NCBI RefSeq assembly: GCF_000739015.1
Contig: NZ_JPUG01000060.1
Location: 171,849-235,848, forward strand
Length of the DNA stretch: 64,000 nucleotides
Direction of reading: 5' to 3'
From: Microvirga sp. BSC39
GTDB lineage: Bacteria > Pseudomonadota > Alphaproteobacteria > Rhizobiales > Beijerinckiaceae
The position numbers and the translations under genes are program-made. Shown here in pieces: positions 18,132 to 26,099 of this stretch. The notes under the pieces are model-generated. The model was not told the DNA's origin. It did not search any database and saw only the letters and a program-made list of their open reading frames with translations. The number at the start of each line of letters is the position of its first letter. Position 1 is the first letter of the stretch.

Positions 18132-18497
18132 TCAGTGCTGGTGTTCAGGGGGGGCGAACAAGATCAACTCCACGCGGTCGTTGCCTTCAACGTAAGCATC
18201 ATGGCCAGGCGGGATTTCGAAGAAGTCACCCACACTGATATGCGTCTCGATCCCCGTATCAATCATGCGGACGACAAGCTTACCGCCGATGCAGTAGCCG
18301 GTATGACGCATTGGGCAGGAGTCAGGCGATCCAAGGAGCGGCTTCTCGTCGGCTTCCCAGGTCCAACCAGGTTCGAAGATCGCGTGCATGCCGGCCGTGC
18401 CATCGGCCATCTTGATGATGGAAATTCGGCCGTGCTCTTTCATATCGAGCAACTGGTCGGGACTCTCAAACCGTTTGATTTCAATCACAGAGGCCAT
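18132..18497 (-). CDS. Cupin-domain protein
   Basis: A 121-residue single-domain cupin. The barrel strands carry FEPGWTWEADEKPLLGSPD, a histidine in PMRHTGYCIGGKLVV, and VGDFFEIPPGHDAYVEGND near the C-terminus. The canonical first cupin motif is degenerate, so metal binding is uncertain. ATG 18497 is chosen because GGAAGGA lies just upstream; the frame is open to 18656. It probably acts as a small-molecule sensor or isomerase-like enzyme. It stands alone between recA and a receiver-domain gene. Confidence 0.75.
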   Translation of the reverse strand: MASVIEIKRFESPDQLLDMKEHGRISIIKMADGTAGMHAIFEPGWTWEADEKPLLGSPDSCPMRHTGYCIGGKLVVRMIDTGIETHISVGDFFEIPPGHDAYVEGNDRVELILFAPPEHQH

Positions 18498-18715
18498 CTT
18501 AGATCCTTCCGTAGAGGCGGAATGGAAGAGCCGCAGAGGCGAGTATCTAGCAAAGTGGGTGGCAGAACAAGCGAGCCTGCGGGCCGAGTTGGGAGGCCTG
18601 TTTGTCTTCGGGGACATCCCAGGTAGATGGTGAGTTCCGTAAAGGCAGTTACGCAAAATTAGAGCGACCGCTTGGGGCCGGTGATCTCCGAGGAAGCGGG
18701 CCGATGGAAGCCTGT

Positions 18716-19132
18716 CTATCCAGACTTTGCCACGTCAGGGGACACGGGCTCGACGACCTGGGGCGTGGCCATCTGCCGAACGACATTGATGATGCTATCT
18801 GGGAGATAGGGCTTGGACAGGAATGCGACCTTTTCTGACAGGTCGTCAGGACCGGGGCGCGCCCGGCCGGATGTCACAATAATCCCGATGCGGGGCCAAC
18901 GTTCATGAACTGCTCTGGCCAATTCAAGACCATTGATTGAGCTCGGCATCTCGATGTCGGTCACAATGGCCTGAATATCAGGGCGGGCTTGCAGGATGGT
19001 CATGGCCTCATCCCCGTTCACGGCCTCAAAGACCTTGAACCCAGCCTCATCGAGGAAATCAGTTACAAACAGGCGCACCAGGGGCTCGTCCTCAACAACG
19101 AGGATCACCATGCGGGGTACAGGAGTGGACAT
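18716..19132 (-). CDS. Single-domain response regulator (CheY-like)
   Basis: A 138-residue receiver domain without output domain. The acidic pair is in ILVVEDEPLVRLF, the phospho-acceptor Asp in AIVTDIEMPSSINGLELA, and the conserved Lys in FLSKPYLPDSI. ATG 19132 (MSTPVPRMVILVVEDE) is the natural start; the frame is open to 19228. In this family such proteins are usually phosphorylated by HWE or hybrid kinases and relay to a partner. Two such kinases lie far downstream (55737 and 57540); any link is inference. Confidence 0.88.
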   Translation of the reverse strand: MSTPVPRMVILVVEDEPLVRLFVTDFLDEAGFKVFEAVNGDEAMTILQARPDIQAIVTDIEMPSSINGLELARAVHERWPRIGIIVTSGRARPGPDDLSEKVAFLSKPYLPDSIINVVRQMATPQVVEPVSPDVAKSG

Positions 19133-19304
19133 GCTGGGCGGGGCCTGACGGAATAAACATATGTTAATCGTCAACCTATAGCGCGCAACCTCGTTCCAGA
19201 GAGCTTCTACAACCCCGTCCGACGCCATTCGACACTCGATTATGTCAGTCCGGTTCAGTTCGAAAGGCTGGCCGGGTAGCTACAAAACCGCTCTCCACTT
19301 AAGC

Positions 19305-19517
19305 GAAGCAAATCCACCAGCGTCTTGGCTCAATCTGGTGGAAGGCTGGTTCTCTCTCCTGACCCGGCGCTGCCTGCAGCGCGGCACCTTTGTCAGCACC
19401 GATAGCCTGAAAGCCGCGATCCAGGCCTACATCGACCGGACCAACCGCGATCCTAAACCGTTCGTCTGGACAAAATCCGCCGAGGAGATCCTGGCCAGCG
19501 TCAAACGCTTCTGCCAA
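19305..19517 (+). pseudogene. C-terminal fragment of an IS630-family transposase
   Basis: About 70 residues match the end of IS630 transposases: PPASWLNLVEGWFSLLTRRC carrying the third catalytic acid, then a helical segment ending in WTKSAEEILASVKRF. The N-terminal helix-turn-helix and first two catalytic acids are missing, and the preceding frame is unrelated. It is a decayed remnant, different from the IS630 copy at 46013. Confidence 0.7.
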
Positions 19518-19753
19518 CGCACTTTGAACTCGCCCACTAGCGCAGGCGACAACCATGCGTTTACCGCGTGCCGCTACCTTGAAGGTCGGCCGCGTAGCGT
19601 ATCAGGCTGAGGCAACAGGGAACCCCGTTCGGCTCTACCCCGGGCGGGGTTTCTCGTTGGACATCCCGCAAAGAGAAATGCTTCTGGAGCATCCCGCTCC
19701 CCAATGCGTTAAACGATGAGGGGCTGCTTCCAGCTAGGTCGGAGGCCTCTGCC

Positions 19754-20485
19754 ATGGCACAGATCCAAGGAACACTTCAGCACCAAAACAACCGACTTTT
19801 GGCAGCTCTGGCTCCAGTAGATTTTGCCTACCTGGAGCCAGACTTGGCTATCGTTCGCCTACAACGAGGCCAGATCCTCTATGAGGCTGGGGAGGCGATC
19901 CAGCATACCTACTTTCCACATGATGCCATGGTGTCCCTCGTTACTATCATGCAGGACGGCAAGTCTGTTGAGATGGCTACGTTCGGCAGTGAGGGGTTGT
20001 TCGGCTTGGTGAGCGCCTTTGTGACCCGCCAGTCGTTCGGGCGCTACATTGTCCAACTGAGCGGCGCCGCCTCCCAGGTTGAACTCAGTCGGATGCACGC
20101 GGCCATGGCGGCTCGGCCGGCGATCCAACGTCTGGTCTTGCGCTTCACTGAGGCGCTGTTGGCCCAAACCCTTCAGACGGTGGCCTGCAACGCTGTTCAC
20201 AGCGTTGAAGCCCGGTGCTGCCGTTGGATCCTCATGAGCCAAGACAGAGTAGGCAAGGCGGACTTACCGCTCACCCATGAATTCCTGGCGGAGATGCTGG
20301 GTGTTCAGCGCTCGACAGTCAGCGATGTTACCCGCACTCTTCAGAACAAGAGCCTGATACAGCAGGGAAGAGGTAGCCTGACCATCCTCAACCGTCCTGC
20401 TCTCGAGGAGGCAGCCTGTGAGTGCTATGGAATTATTCGGCAGAAATACCAGCAGCTCTTGCCGAATACCTTTGAGCGGGCCTGA
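19754..20485 (+). CDS. Crp/Fnr-family regulator (copy 1)
   Basis: A 243-residue Crp/Fnr regulator. The cyclic-nucleotide-binding-like barrel spans about residues 25-145 (VRLQRGQILYEAGEAIQHTY and GSEGLFGLVSAFVT). The winged helix spans about 165-235 (LTHEFLAEMLGVQRSTVSDV). No cysteine cluster for an Fnr iron-sulfur centre is present. The ERA-type cAMP pocket is not obvious, so the ligand is unknown. Two close paralogues lie at 41077 and 48731. A long inverted repeat directly follows the stop and probably terminates transcription. Confidence 0.88.
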   Translation: MAQIQGTLQHQNNRLLAALAPVDFAYLEPDLAIVRLQRGQILYEAGEAIQHTYFPHDAMVSLVTIMQDGKSVEMATFGSEGLFGLVSAFVTRQSFGRYIVQLSGAASQVELSRMHAAMAARPAIQRLVLRFTEALLAQTLQTVACNAVHSVEARCCRWILMSQDRVGKADLPLTHEFLAEMLGVQRSTVSDVTRTLQNKSLIQQGRGSLTILNRPALEEAACECYGIIRQKYQQLLPNTFERA

Positions 20486-20504
20486 ACAGAAGGACCTCTT
20501 CAGG

Positions 20505-20584
20505 CCCGCTCGCCTCTAGCCAAGCGGGGCGCTTCTCTTTGTCGGACGTCATACAGAAGCGCCGCTTGGCCAGAGGCGAGCGGG
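20505..20584. terminator. Long imperfect inverted repeat after crp copy 1
   Basis: Arms of 32 bases (20505-20536) and 30 bases (20555-20584) pair with one mismatch and a two-base bulge around an 18-base loop. The inner part includes GCGGGGCGCTTCTCTTTGT, a word also found in the terminator at 44870-44895. It starts 20 bases after the regulator stop, which fits an unusually long terminator or a transcript-stabilising stem. Confidence 0.6.
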
Positions 20585-20613
20585 GTTCTGTGGTGGGGCC
20601 AATATTTTGTGTG

Positions 20614-20751
20614 TCAGCCGAAGATGTGATGGCCGACCAGGGCCACGATCCCGAAAGATGCTAGCGATAACGTCAGCCATACTGGGCAATGATGTGTGCA
20701 ATCCTCTGCGTCTAGGCGCGGATCGATCCCTAACTTCTCTTGCTTGCTCAT
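20614..20751 (-). CDS. Small single-pass membrane protein
   Basis: A 45-residue frame beginning MSKQEKLGIDPRLDAEDCTH. It has a charged cytoplasmic-like head with three acidic residues and a Cys/His cluster, then one hydrophobic segment (VWLTLSLASFGIVALVG) and the end HHIFG. The composition is typical of real micro-membrane proteins. The ribosome site is weak (AAAGCAG). It is convergent with the Crp gene. Function unknown. Confidence 0.5.
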   Translation of the reverse strand: MSKQEKLGIDPRLDAEDCTHHCPVWLTLSLASFGIVALVGHHIFG

Positions 20752-21035
20752 GTCTGCTTTCAGTGCTGGCCGAGAGAAAGAGCGGTTAACGCGCCTTAAT
20801 CATTTCAGACCGCAGACATGATGTCAAAGAAGAGAAGCTTAGACTTACGACTAGAGTGTCGTCACGCTGTAGCGGTTGGGACCACGAGGAGACATCTGGC
20901 ATGCCACTGAGAGCGTCCGGACGCGGCCAAGGAGTGCAATCCGGCAGAGAGATGCCAACGCTGGCCTCCAACTCGTCCGTGAGGGTTTTCAGACGCTCCA
21001 GCGAGTGATTGACGTGGCCCAGGTGCTCCTTGACG

Positions 21036-21332
21036 ATGGCTGAGAACACCTTCATCTTTAAGGTAAAGGATGTAGGATCCGACCGCATCGCCGACTTTTC
21101 GGCAATGTCTGACAAGATCCACATCGATTGGGCTAGTAGCAGGACCGGAGTAGGGCTCCACAACTTCGTCTATGGGCTCCAAGCTTCGGACTCCGAGGAT
21201 AGGGTCATCTACGACAAAGCCAGCGACAGGGTCTATTTCGACCCAGACGGAACGGGATATAAACCTCAGATCCTTCTTGCGAAAGTTAAGCCGCGTCTCG
21301 GACTAACGGACGACAGTTTCCTCCTTATCTGA
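21036..21332 (+). pseudogene. C-terminal fragment of an RTX/serralysin-type protein
   Basis: About 98 residues resemble the end of type I-secreted calcium-binding proteins: DRIADFSAMSDKIHID, then EDRVIYDKASDRVYFDPDGT and a final LTDDSFLLI typical of the secretion signal region. No GGXGXDXUX calcium repeats or catalytic domain precede it. The rest of the gene appears lost, so this is debris rather than a small functional gene. Confidence 0.6.
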
Positions 21333-21442
21333 GGCTTCGTTCTCTAGCACCCGCACCATCATCGCGCTTCAACAAACCTGCTATTGGCAACTGGTTTCTG
21401 CCCACCTGCGTTGTCTACAATGTGTGACGGCTGGAGGGTTTG

Positions 21443-21580
21443 ATGACCCGCAAGGATCGAGTTGCGCTCTACGGCAGGATCGGGCTTGTCCTAGCCTCCT
21501 TCGCCATCATCGGCGGGGTTGTTGCCGAGCCCCTTCTCCGACCGCTGTGGTCCCCACGACTGGCCTTGGCGCAGCGGTAA
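21443..21580 (+). CDS. Small single-pass membrane protein
   Basis: A 45-residue frame, MTRKDRVALYGRIGLVLASF onward, with a very good ribosome site (GGAGGG, five bases before the ATG at 21443). A basic head precedes one transmembrane segment (IGLVLASFAIIGGVVAEPLL) and a short basic tail. This is a credible micro-protein of unknown role. It sits between remnants of larger genes. Confidence 0.55.
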   Translation: MTRKDRVALYGRIGLVLASFAIIGGVVAEPLLRPLWSPRLALAQR

Positions 21581-21640
21581 GGACAGTCCTGCTAGATCCG
21601 CCCCACGCCCCTCCTGCCGACGTAGGTGAGAATGAGGCCG

Positions 21641-21835
21641 CTATTGAACCCCAGAGGGCCACGCGGCAAAAAGGCAGGGGCGTTTCCAGATGATAAAATG
21701 ATCCCGGGCAGCAAGGCCCAAATCTGGATCTCGCTCTAGGCGGGCAATCTGTGCTTCGACCGGTGTGAGCTTCAGCTCACGCCGCGATATGTAACGTCGT
21801 GAAGCGGACATTAGCTTTGGCTTTTTCGCCGGCAT
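21641..21835 (-). CDS. Hypothetical basic protein
   Basis: A 64-residue frame beginning MPAKKPKLMSASRRYISRRE and continuing LKLTPVEAQIARLERDPDLG. The N-terminal 25 residues are strongly basic and the middle is helical. The start ATG 21835 follows AAGGATTGGGGG. No domain is recognised. It could be a nucleic-acid-binding micro-protein. Confidence 0.42.
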   Translation of the reverse strand: MPAKKPKLMSASRRYISRRELKLTPVEAQIARLERDPDLGLAARDHFIIWKRPCLFAAWPSGVQ

Positions 21836-22027
21836 GTCGCACCCCCAATCCTTGTGGTAACGTCTTATTAACGAATGCAGTAGGGACCGCTGTGCCCTGC
21901 CGCACACCAAGGCGCCCGCCGAGCCCTTGGGTCGGCGTGGGGTTTCGCCCATCTTCAGGGGGCAAGGAGCTACTGGTGTCCATTACATAGTTCTTGAAAA
22001 CTACTGGCTGCCATTACCGTTATGACC

Positions 22028-22090
22028 ATGCAGACGGTCATCCAGACACCCACCTTCCTAGCACACGCCAAGGCGGCGGGCCTGGACTGC
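22028..22090 (+). pseudogene. 5' fragment of a RelE/HigB-type toxin gene
   Basis: The first residues MQTVIQTPTFLAHAKAAGLD match the conserved start of a RelE/ParE-superfamily toxin family found in addiction modules. The similarity stops after about 20 residues, where an SDR fragment begins. The catalytic part is missing and no antitoxin gene follows. A non-homologous junction therefore truncated a toxin-antitoxin locus. Confidence 0.45.
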
Positions 22091-22095
22091 CACTT

Positions 22096-22305
22096 CCGGA
22101 GTCGACAACGGCCTATGCTGCAGCCAAGGCTGTGCTTTCTACCTACAGCAAGGCAATGTCAAAGGAGGTTATCTCCCAGAGGTGTACGGGTGGTCCGGGT
22201 GTCACCGGGCTGGATCGCGACGGAAGCATCCATTCATCTCGCCGAGCGCCTGGCGAAACAGGCGGGGACCGATCTCGAGGGCGGCAAGAGAATCATCCTG
22301 CTACA
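22096..22305 (+). pseudogene. Short-chain dehydrogenase fragment with frameshift
   Basis: Residues TTAYAAAKAVLSTYSKAMSK carry the SDR YxxxK active-site pair (22120-22165). After one extra A near 22171 the other frame continues SPRGVRVVRVSPGWIATEAS, the typical strand and PGxxxT motif. The Rossmann N-terminus and C-terminal end are absent. This is a doubly truncated, frameshifted relic, abutting the MarR gene end. Confidence 0.7.
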
Positions 22306-22306
22306 C

Positions 22307-22774
22307 TCAGGCGGGTGCGTCCCATCCTCCAATTTGGGAATAGATCGCGTTACGGAGATGGCGCACGTCGCGATTTAGAGCCGCCAGCCTCTGCGGCGTT
22401 TCGGCCGAGGCTGCAAGCAAGGCGTCACTGAGGCAGCCCGCCTTGTGCTGCAGCGCGCGGCCTTCTCCGGTCAGAGCTATCACAACGTGTCGCTCATTGC
22501 TCAGATCTCGGGTCCGGCGCAGGAGGCCAGAAGCCTCAAGGCGCTTCAAGAGCGGCGTCAGGGTGCTGGACTCCAACGCAAGGGCGCGGGCAATCGCGCC
22601 CACGGTCTGCTCGTCCTTACTCCACAACACGTTGAGCACGAGGTACTGCGGATAGGTCAGGCCCAGCCCGTCGAGTAGGGGTTTGTAGGCACGCTGAATT
22701 GCAATCCCGGCAGTGTAGATCGCGTAGCACAGCTGGTTATGAAGAGGCGGGGGATCGTTGTTCTCAAGGCTCAT
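22307..22774 (-). CDS. MarR/OhrR-type transcriptional regulator
   Basis: A 155-residue winged-helix repressor. The start resembles OhrR: Cys16 in NQLCYAIYTAGIAIQRAYKP, followed by LLDGLGLTYPQYLVLNVLW. The DNA-recognition helix and wing are ESSTLTPLLKRLEASGLLRR and DLSNERHVVIAL. The single N-terminal Cys is the usual peroxide-sensing residue, so release by organic hydroperoxide or hypochlorite is likely. It is divergent from the hydrolase gene at 22916, with palindromic operators between them. Confidence 0.87.
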   Translation of the reverse strand: MSLENNDPPPLHNQLCYAIYTAGIAIQRAYKPLLDGLGLTYPQYLVLNVLWSKDEQTVGAIARALALESSTLTPLLKRLEASGLLRRTRDLSNERHVVIALTGEGRALQHKAGCLSDALLAASAETPQRLAALNRDVRHLRNAIYSQIGGWDAPA

Positions 22775-22807
22775 TGTTCAGCTCCTAGACGCGTGAACAT
22801 ACCAGGA

Positions 22808-22885
22808 ATATCGCGAAAAACAATATCGCGATAAAAATGCGTTGACGGGAGGCTTAAGATTTGAGACTTTTCGTTATCGCGATAA
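22808..22885. promoter_or_regulatory. Palindromic operators between MarR regulator and hydrolase
   Basis: TTATCGCGATAA at 22874-22885 and TATCGCGATA at 22824-22833 are perfect palindromes. A half-copy (ATATCGCGA) lies at 22808-22816. They fit AT-rich MarR/OhrR operators. Their placement would let the regulator control both its own gene and the divergent hydrolase. Confidence 0.75.
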
Positions 22886-22915
22886 TAGTTATCGTTCGAT
22901 GAAAGGGGAATTGTT

Positions 22916-23713
22916 ATGACCAAGATCAACAACAGCCTAGTAGCCGCAGCCATTGCCGCAGCAGCGATGTCGAGTGCATTCCCGGCGGCGGCTTCCGAGC
23001 CCATCCCTGTAAACCAAGCAATCAAGAACGTGGTGCTCGTCCACGGTGCATTCGCGGACGGCTCAGGGTGGAGAGGGGTTTACGACAACCTGTCCAAGCG
23101 CGGCTATCGCGTCACCATCGTGCAGAACCCGTTGACGTCTCTCGAGGACGATGTTGCCGCTACTCAACGCGCGCTTGAGCAGCAGGATGGTCCAGTCATC
23201 CTGGTGGGTCATTCCTGGGGTGGTACGATCATCACTGAAGCTGGCGTCGATGCGAAGGTTGCAGGCCTTGTTTATGTCTCTGCTCTTTCTCCGGATGCGG
23301 GCGAGACAACAGCTCAGCAGTATCAAGGTTTTGCACCTGCATCGGAATTCGTGATCGAGACGACAAAGGATGGATTCGGGTATGTTAGCCCGACAAAGTT
23401 CAAGGATGGTTTTGCCCATGACGTGAGTGATGCCGATGCCTCATTCATGAGGGACTCGCAGGTCCCGATCAACATGTCGGCGTTCGGCACGAAGCTCCAG
23501 AATGCTGCTTGGCGCTTGAAGCCTAGTTGGGCCGTGATCGCGACGGAAGACAAGGCATTCGATCAGGCGATGCTGATCCATATGGCTGAACGCATCAATG
23601 CGAGGATCACGAAAGTCTCGGCAAGTCATGCTCTCTTCATGACGCAGCCCGAAGTCGTTGCGGATACCATTGATCAGGCCGCCAAGGCTGTCTCGGCGAA
23701 AGCGCAACGATGA
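22916..23713 (+). CDS. Exported alpha/beta-hydrolase
   Basis: A 265-residue alpha/beta-hydrolase with a Sec signal peptide (residues about 1-27, AAAIAAAAMSSAFPAAAS). The oxyanion segment is VLVHGAFADGSGW and the nucleophile Ser100 is in VGHSWGG. The catalytic acid is probably in VIATEDKAFD and the His in SASHALFMTQP. Relatives are periplasmic esterase-like proteins often controlled by MarR or LysR regulators. The ATG follows AAAGGGGAA. It probably answers the same electrophile or oxidant as the divergent repressor; the substrate is unknown. Confidence 0.88.
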   Translation: MTKINNSLVAAAIAAAAMSSAFPAAASEPIPVNQAIKNVVLVHGAFADGSGWRGVYDNLSKRGYRVTIVQNPLTSLEDDVAATQRALEQQDGPVILVGHSWGGTIITEAGVDAKVAGLVYVSALSPDAGETTAQQYQGFAPASEFVIETTKDGFGYVSPTKFKDGFAHDVSDADASFMRDSQVPINMSAFGTKLQNAAWRLKPSWAVIATEDKAFDQAMLIHMAERINARITKVSASHALFMTQPEVVADTIDQAAKAVSAKAQR

Positions 23714-23901
23714 TGGACGCCACCTCGCCGGGACACTCGGCGGTGTCCCGGTGACGGCCGGCAAGGTCTATCAGGGCAGCACAGTCGGACGATAGCAAGC
23801 ACGAATATGCAGCCCTGTGTCTGATTGCAATTGGATGCAGGACCGAGCCGCCGACCAGCATTTTCAGTTCCTTCCTCGTCTCGTTCACGGAGATCAGTCA
23901 C

Positions 23902-25534
23902 GTGAAGCTGAATACCTATGAGCAAAATACACTTGTTAATTCGGTCGCTTCCCGCGCTGAAGTCGGCAACGTCTTCGATTTCATCGTCTGCGGCGCCGGC
24001 TCCAGCGGCTCGGTTGTCGCCGCGAGGCTGGCAGAAGATGAGCGTGCTCGCGTACTGCTGCTTGAGGCGGGCGGAGACGATTTGGCCGAGACTGTCACAA
24101 ACCCAGCGCAATGGCCGCTCAACCTTGGCTCTAATCGAGACTGGGGTTTCATTGGAGAGCCGGCGCCTGGACTCAACGGTCGACGTCTTCCTCTCAGCAT
24201 GGGCAAAAGGGCTTGGCGGCGGGTCAAGCATTAATGTCATGGTATGGGCGAGGGGACACAAGGAAGATTGGGAGCATTTTGCCGCCGAGTCTGGCGATGA
24301 AGCTTGGGGTTATGAGTCGATCCTTCACTATTACCGCCGGATAGAAGATTGGAACGGAGATCCCGACCCGATCCGCCGCGGCGTGGGAGGACCGGCATAT
24401 GTTGCTCAGCCTCCAAAACCCCAGCCAATCGCAGAGGCTTTGCTGAAAGCGGCATCTGCTATAGGTATTCCTGTCTTCGATACTCCGAACGGTGCGATGA
24501 TGGAGAGCCCCGGAGGCGCATCAATCGCCGAGCTGCGGATTCGCAATGGCAAGCGGGAATCCGTCTTTAGCTCCTATGTTCGTCCGCTCCTAACGCGACC
24601 AAACCTTGCAGTTGTCACCAATGCGCTGGTCACGCGTCTCAATCTCGATGGGAGACGAGTGATAGGGGTCGAGGCTGTCGTCGATGGCCAGCAGCGTCAA
24701 TTTACTGCCCGATGTGAAACTGTCCTGTCACTTGGCGCGATCAACACGCCGAAAGTCCTGATGCAATCAGGGATCGGGCCGGAACATGAATTGAGAGCTC
24801 ACGGTATTCCCGTCATTCAACACCTGCCGGGCGTTGGTCAAAATCATCAGGACCATCTCGCATTCGGCTGCACGTGGGCCTATAAAAAGCCAGAGGGCGT
24901 TGGCGGTAGTGGCTGCGAGGCGAAACTCTATTGGAAAAGCGATGCGCGGCTGGCTCAGCCTGACATCCTGCAGTGCCAGCTAGAGTTCGCTGTTCCTTCG
25001 CCAGTTGAGACGGAACTCAAAACGCCTGAACACGGCTGGACGATGTTCACGGGCCTTGCCCAACCCAAAAGCCGTGGTCGGCTACGATTATCAGGGTCGA
25101 GCTTCGCAGATCCCATATTGATCGAGCCGAACGCACTCAGCGAACCGGAAGACATGGCTGCCGCCCTGGCCGCGGTGGAACTGTGCCGCGATCTCGGAAA
25201 CAGCGAAGCGTTCACGCCCTTGGTGACAGGCGAGACTGCTCCGGGCGCGCGCGACCGAGCGGGAATGGTTCGTTTAATCCGGCGGTCCGCGGTGACCTAT
25301 TGGCATCAGTCCTGCACCGCAAAGATGGGAAGAGACGACATATCGGTCGTCGATAACCAGCTGAAGGTCTATGGCGTCGAAGGGCTTCGCATTGCAGACT
25401 CGTCGATTATGCCACGGATCACCACTGGCAACACAATGGCACCCTGCGTGGTCATTGGAGAGCGGGCCGCCGATCTGATCCGGGAGCAACACAGTCTGTC
25501 TCGTCCCAGCGAGGCTCTGTTCCAGCACTCTTAG
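23902..25534 (+). pseudogene. GMC-family FAD oxidoreductase with a one-base frameshift
   Basis: A glucose-methanol-choline oxidoreductase of about 540 residues. The first part (GTG 23902) has the FAD motif VCGAGSSGSVVAARLAED. The frame is broken at 24197-24211, where one extra A in an AAAA run changes MGKGLGGGSSINVMVWARGH into MGKRAWRRV and a stop. The rest continues in the next frame to 25534 with YWHQSCTAKMG carrying the catalytic His and ITTGNTMAPCVVIGERAADL. Apart from the indel the gene looks intact, so either a recent mutation or a base-calling error is possible. Substrate is probably an alcohol or choline-like compound. Confidence 0.82.
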
Positions 25535-25684
25535 CGGCACTTTCGGTCTTGCGGCTGCTAGACGACCCTATGAGCGGGTCGTTGGACAGCGCGAGGGCTA
25601 TTGCCAATTACGTGAAATGGATTAGGACACCAATTGCAGTCTGGGATTGGGGCATGACCCCGTTCCCCATGCTTGGAAGCAATT

Positions 25685-25733
25685 GCACCCTCATCACCTC
25701 CGGCACTGCGGGTGCCGGAGGTGATGAGGGTGC
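25685..25733. repeat. Perfect 21-bp inverted repeat
   Basis: Arms 25685-25705 and 25713-25733 are exact complements around a seven-base loop (CTGCGGG). The stem core is CCTCATCACCTCCGGCA. No T-run follows. It lies at the broken end of the IS481 remnant and may mark the rearrangement junction. Confidence 0.7.
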
Positions 25734-25739
25734 GCAGGC

Positions 25740-26099
25740 CCTGACAGCAGCGCACTCCCGGCCAGACACGCTCCCAGAGAGTATGGTCGTTGCTGGCAAC
25801 GTGCGGCTTGCCCCTGTCCTTGGGCGGGAGGATCGGTTGTCCAATCCGCTTGACCCTTCAGCCCGGTAGCTGGGCCAGCCACTTGCGGGCGGTGCGCTCG
25901 CTAACGCCAAAGCCTCTGGCCACCGTGCGAATAGGCTGGCCGTCCTCAAGGATGCTGCGGATCATTTCCGCTCGGCCCAAGCGAGGCGTGCGGGCATTCT
26001 GATGCGGGTTGTTCATTCCTCAGGTCCGACAGCGGTTCGTGTCACAACGACCACCTTCAGGCCCTCAGACGGGATTAACAACCTCCTCAGATCCCACAG
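25740..26099 (-). mobile_element. IS481-family remnant (transposase 5' part, frameshifted)
   Basis: From ATG 26016 on the minus strand the product begins MNNPHQNARTPRLGRAEMIR and has the helix-turn-helix FGVSERTARKWLAQL, the start of an IS481 transposase. A frameshift near 25862 ends it, but the neighbouring frame continues YRAEGSSGLDNRSSRPRTGA. The DDE core is missing. The outer end (TGTGGGATCTGAGG at 26099) touches the stop codon of the azoreductase gene exactly. Confidence 0.72.

Noticed and set aside
20607..20789. Plus-strand 60-codon frame
   Set aside because: The opposite strand carries a more protein-like membrane micro-ORF in the same place.
24190..24225. Programmed ribosomal frameshift in the GMC gene
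   Set aside because: AAAAGGG looks like a slippery site, but the required shift is +1 (or -2), not the -1 shift such heptamers promote, and no such control is known in this family.
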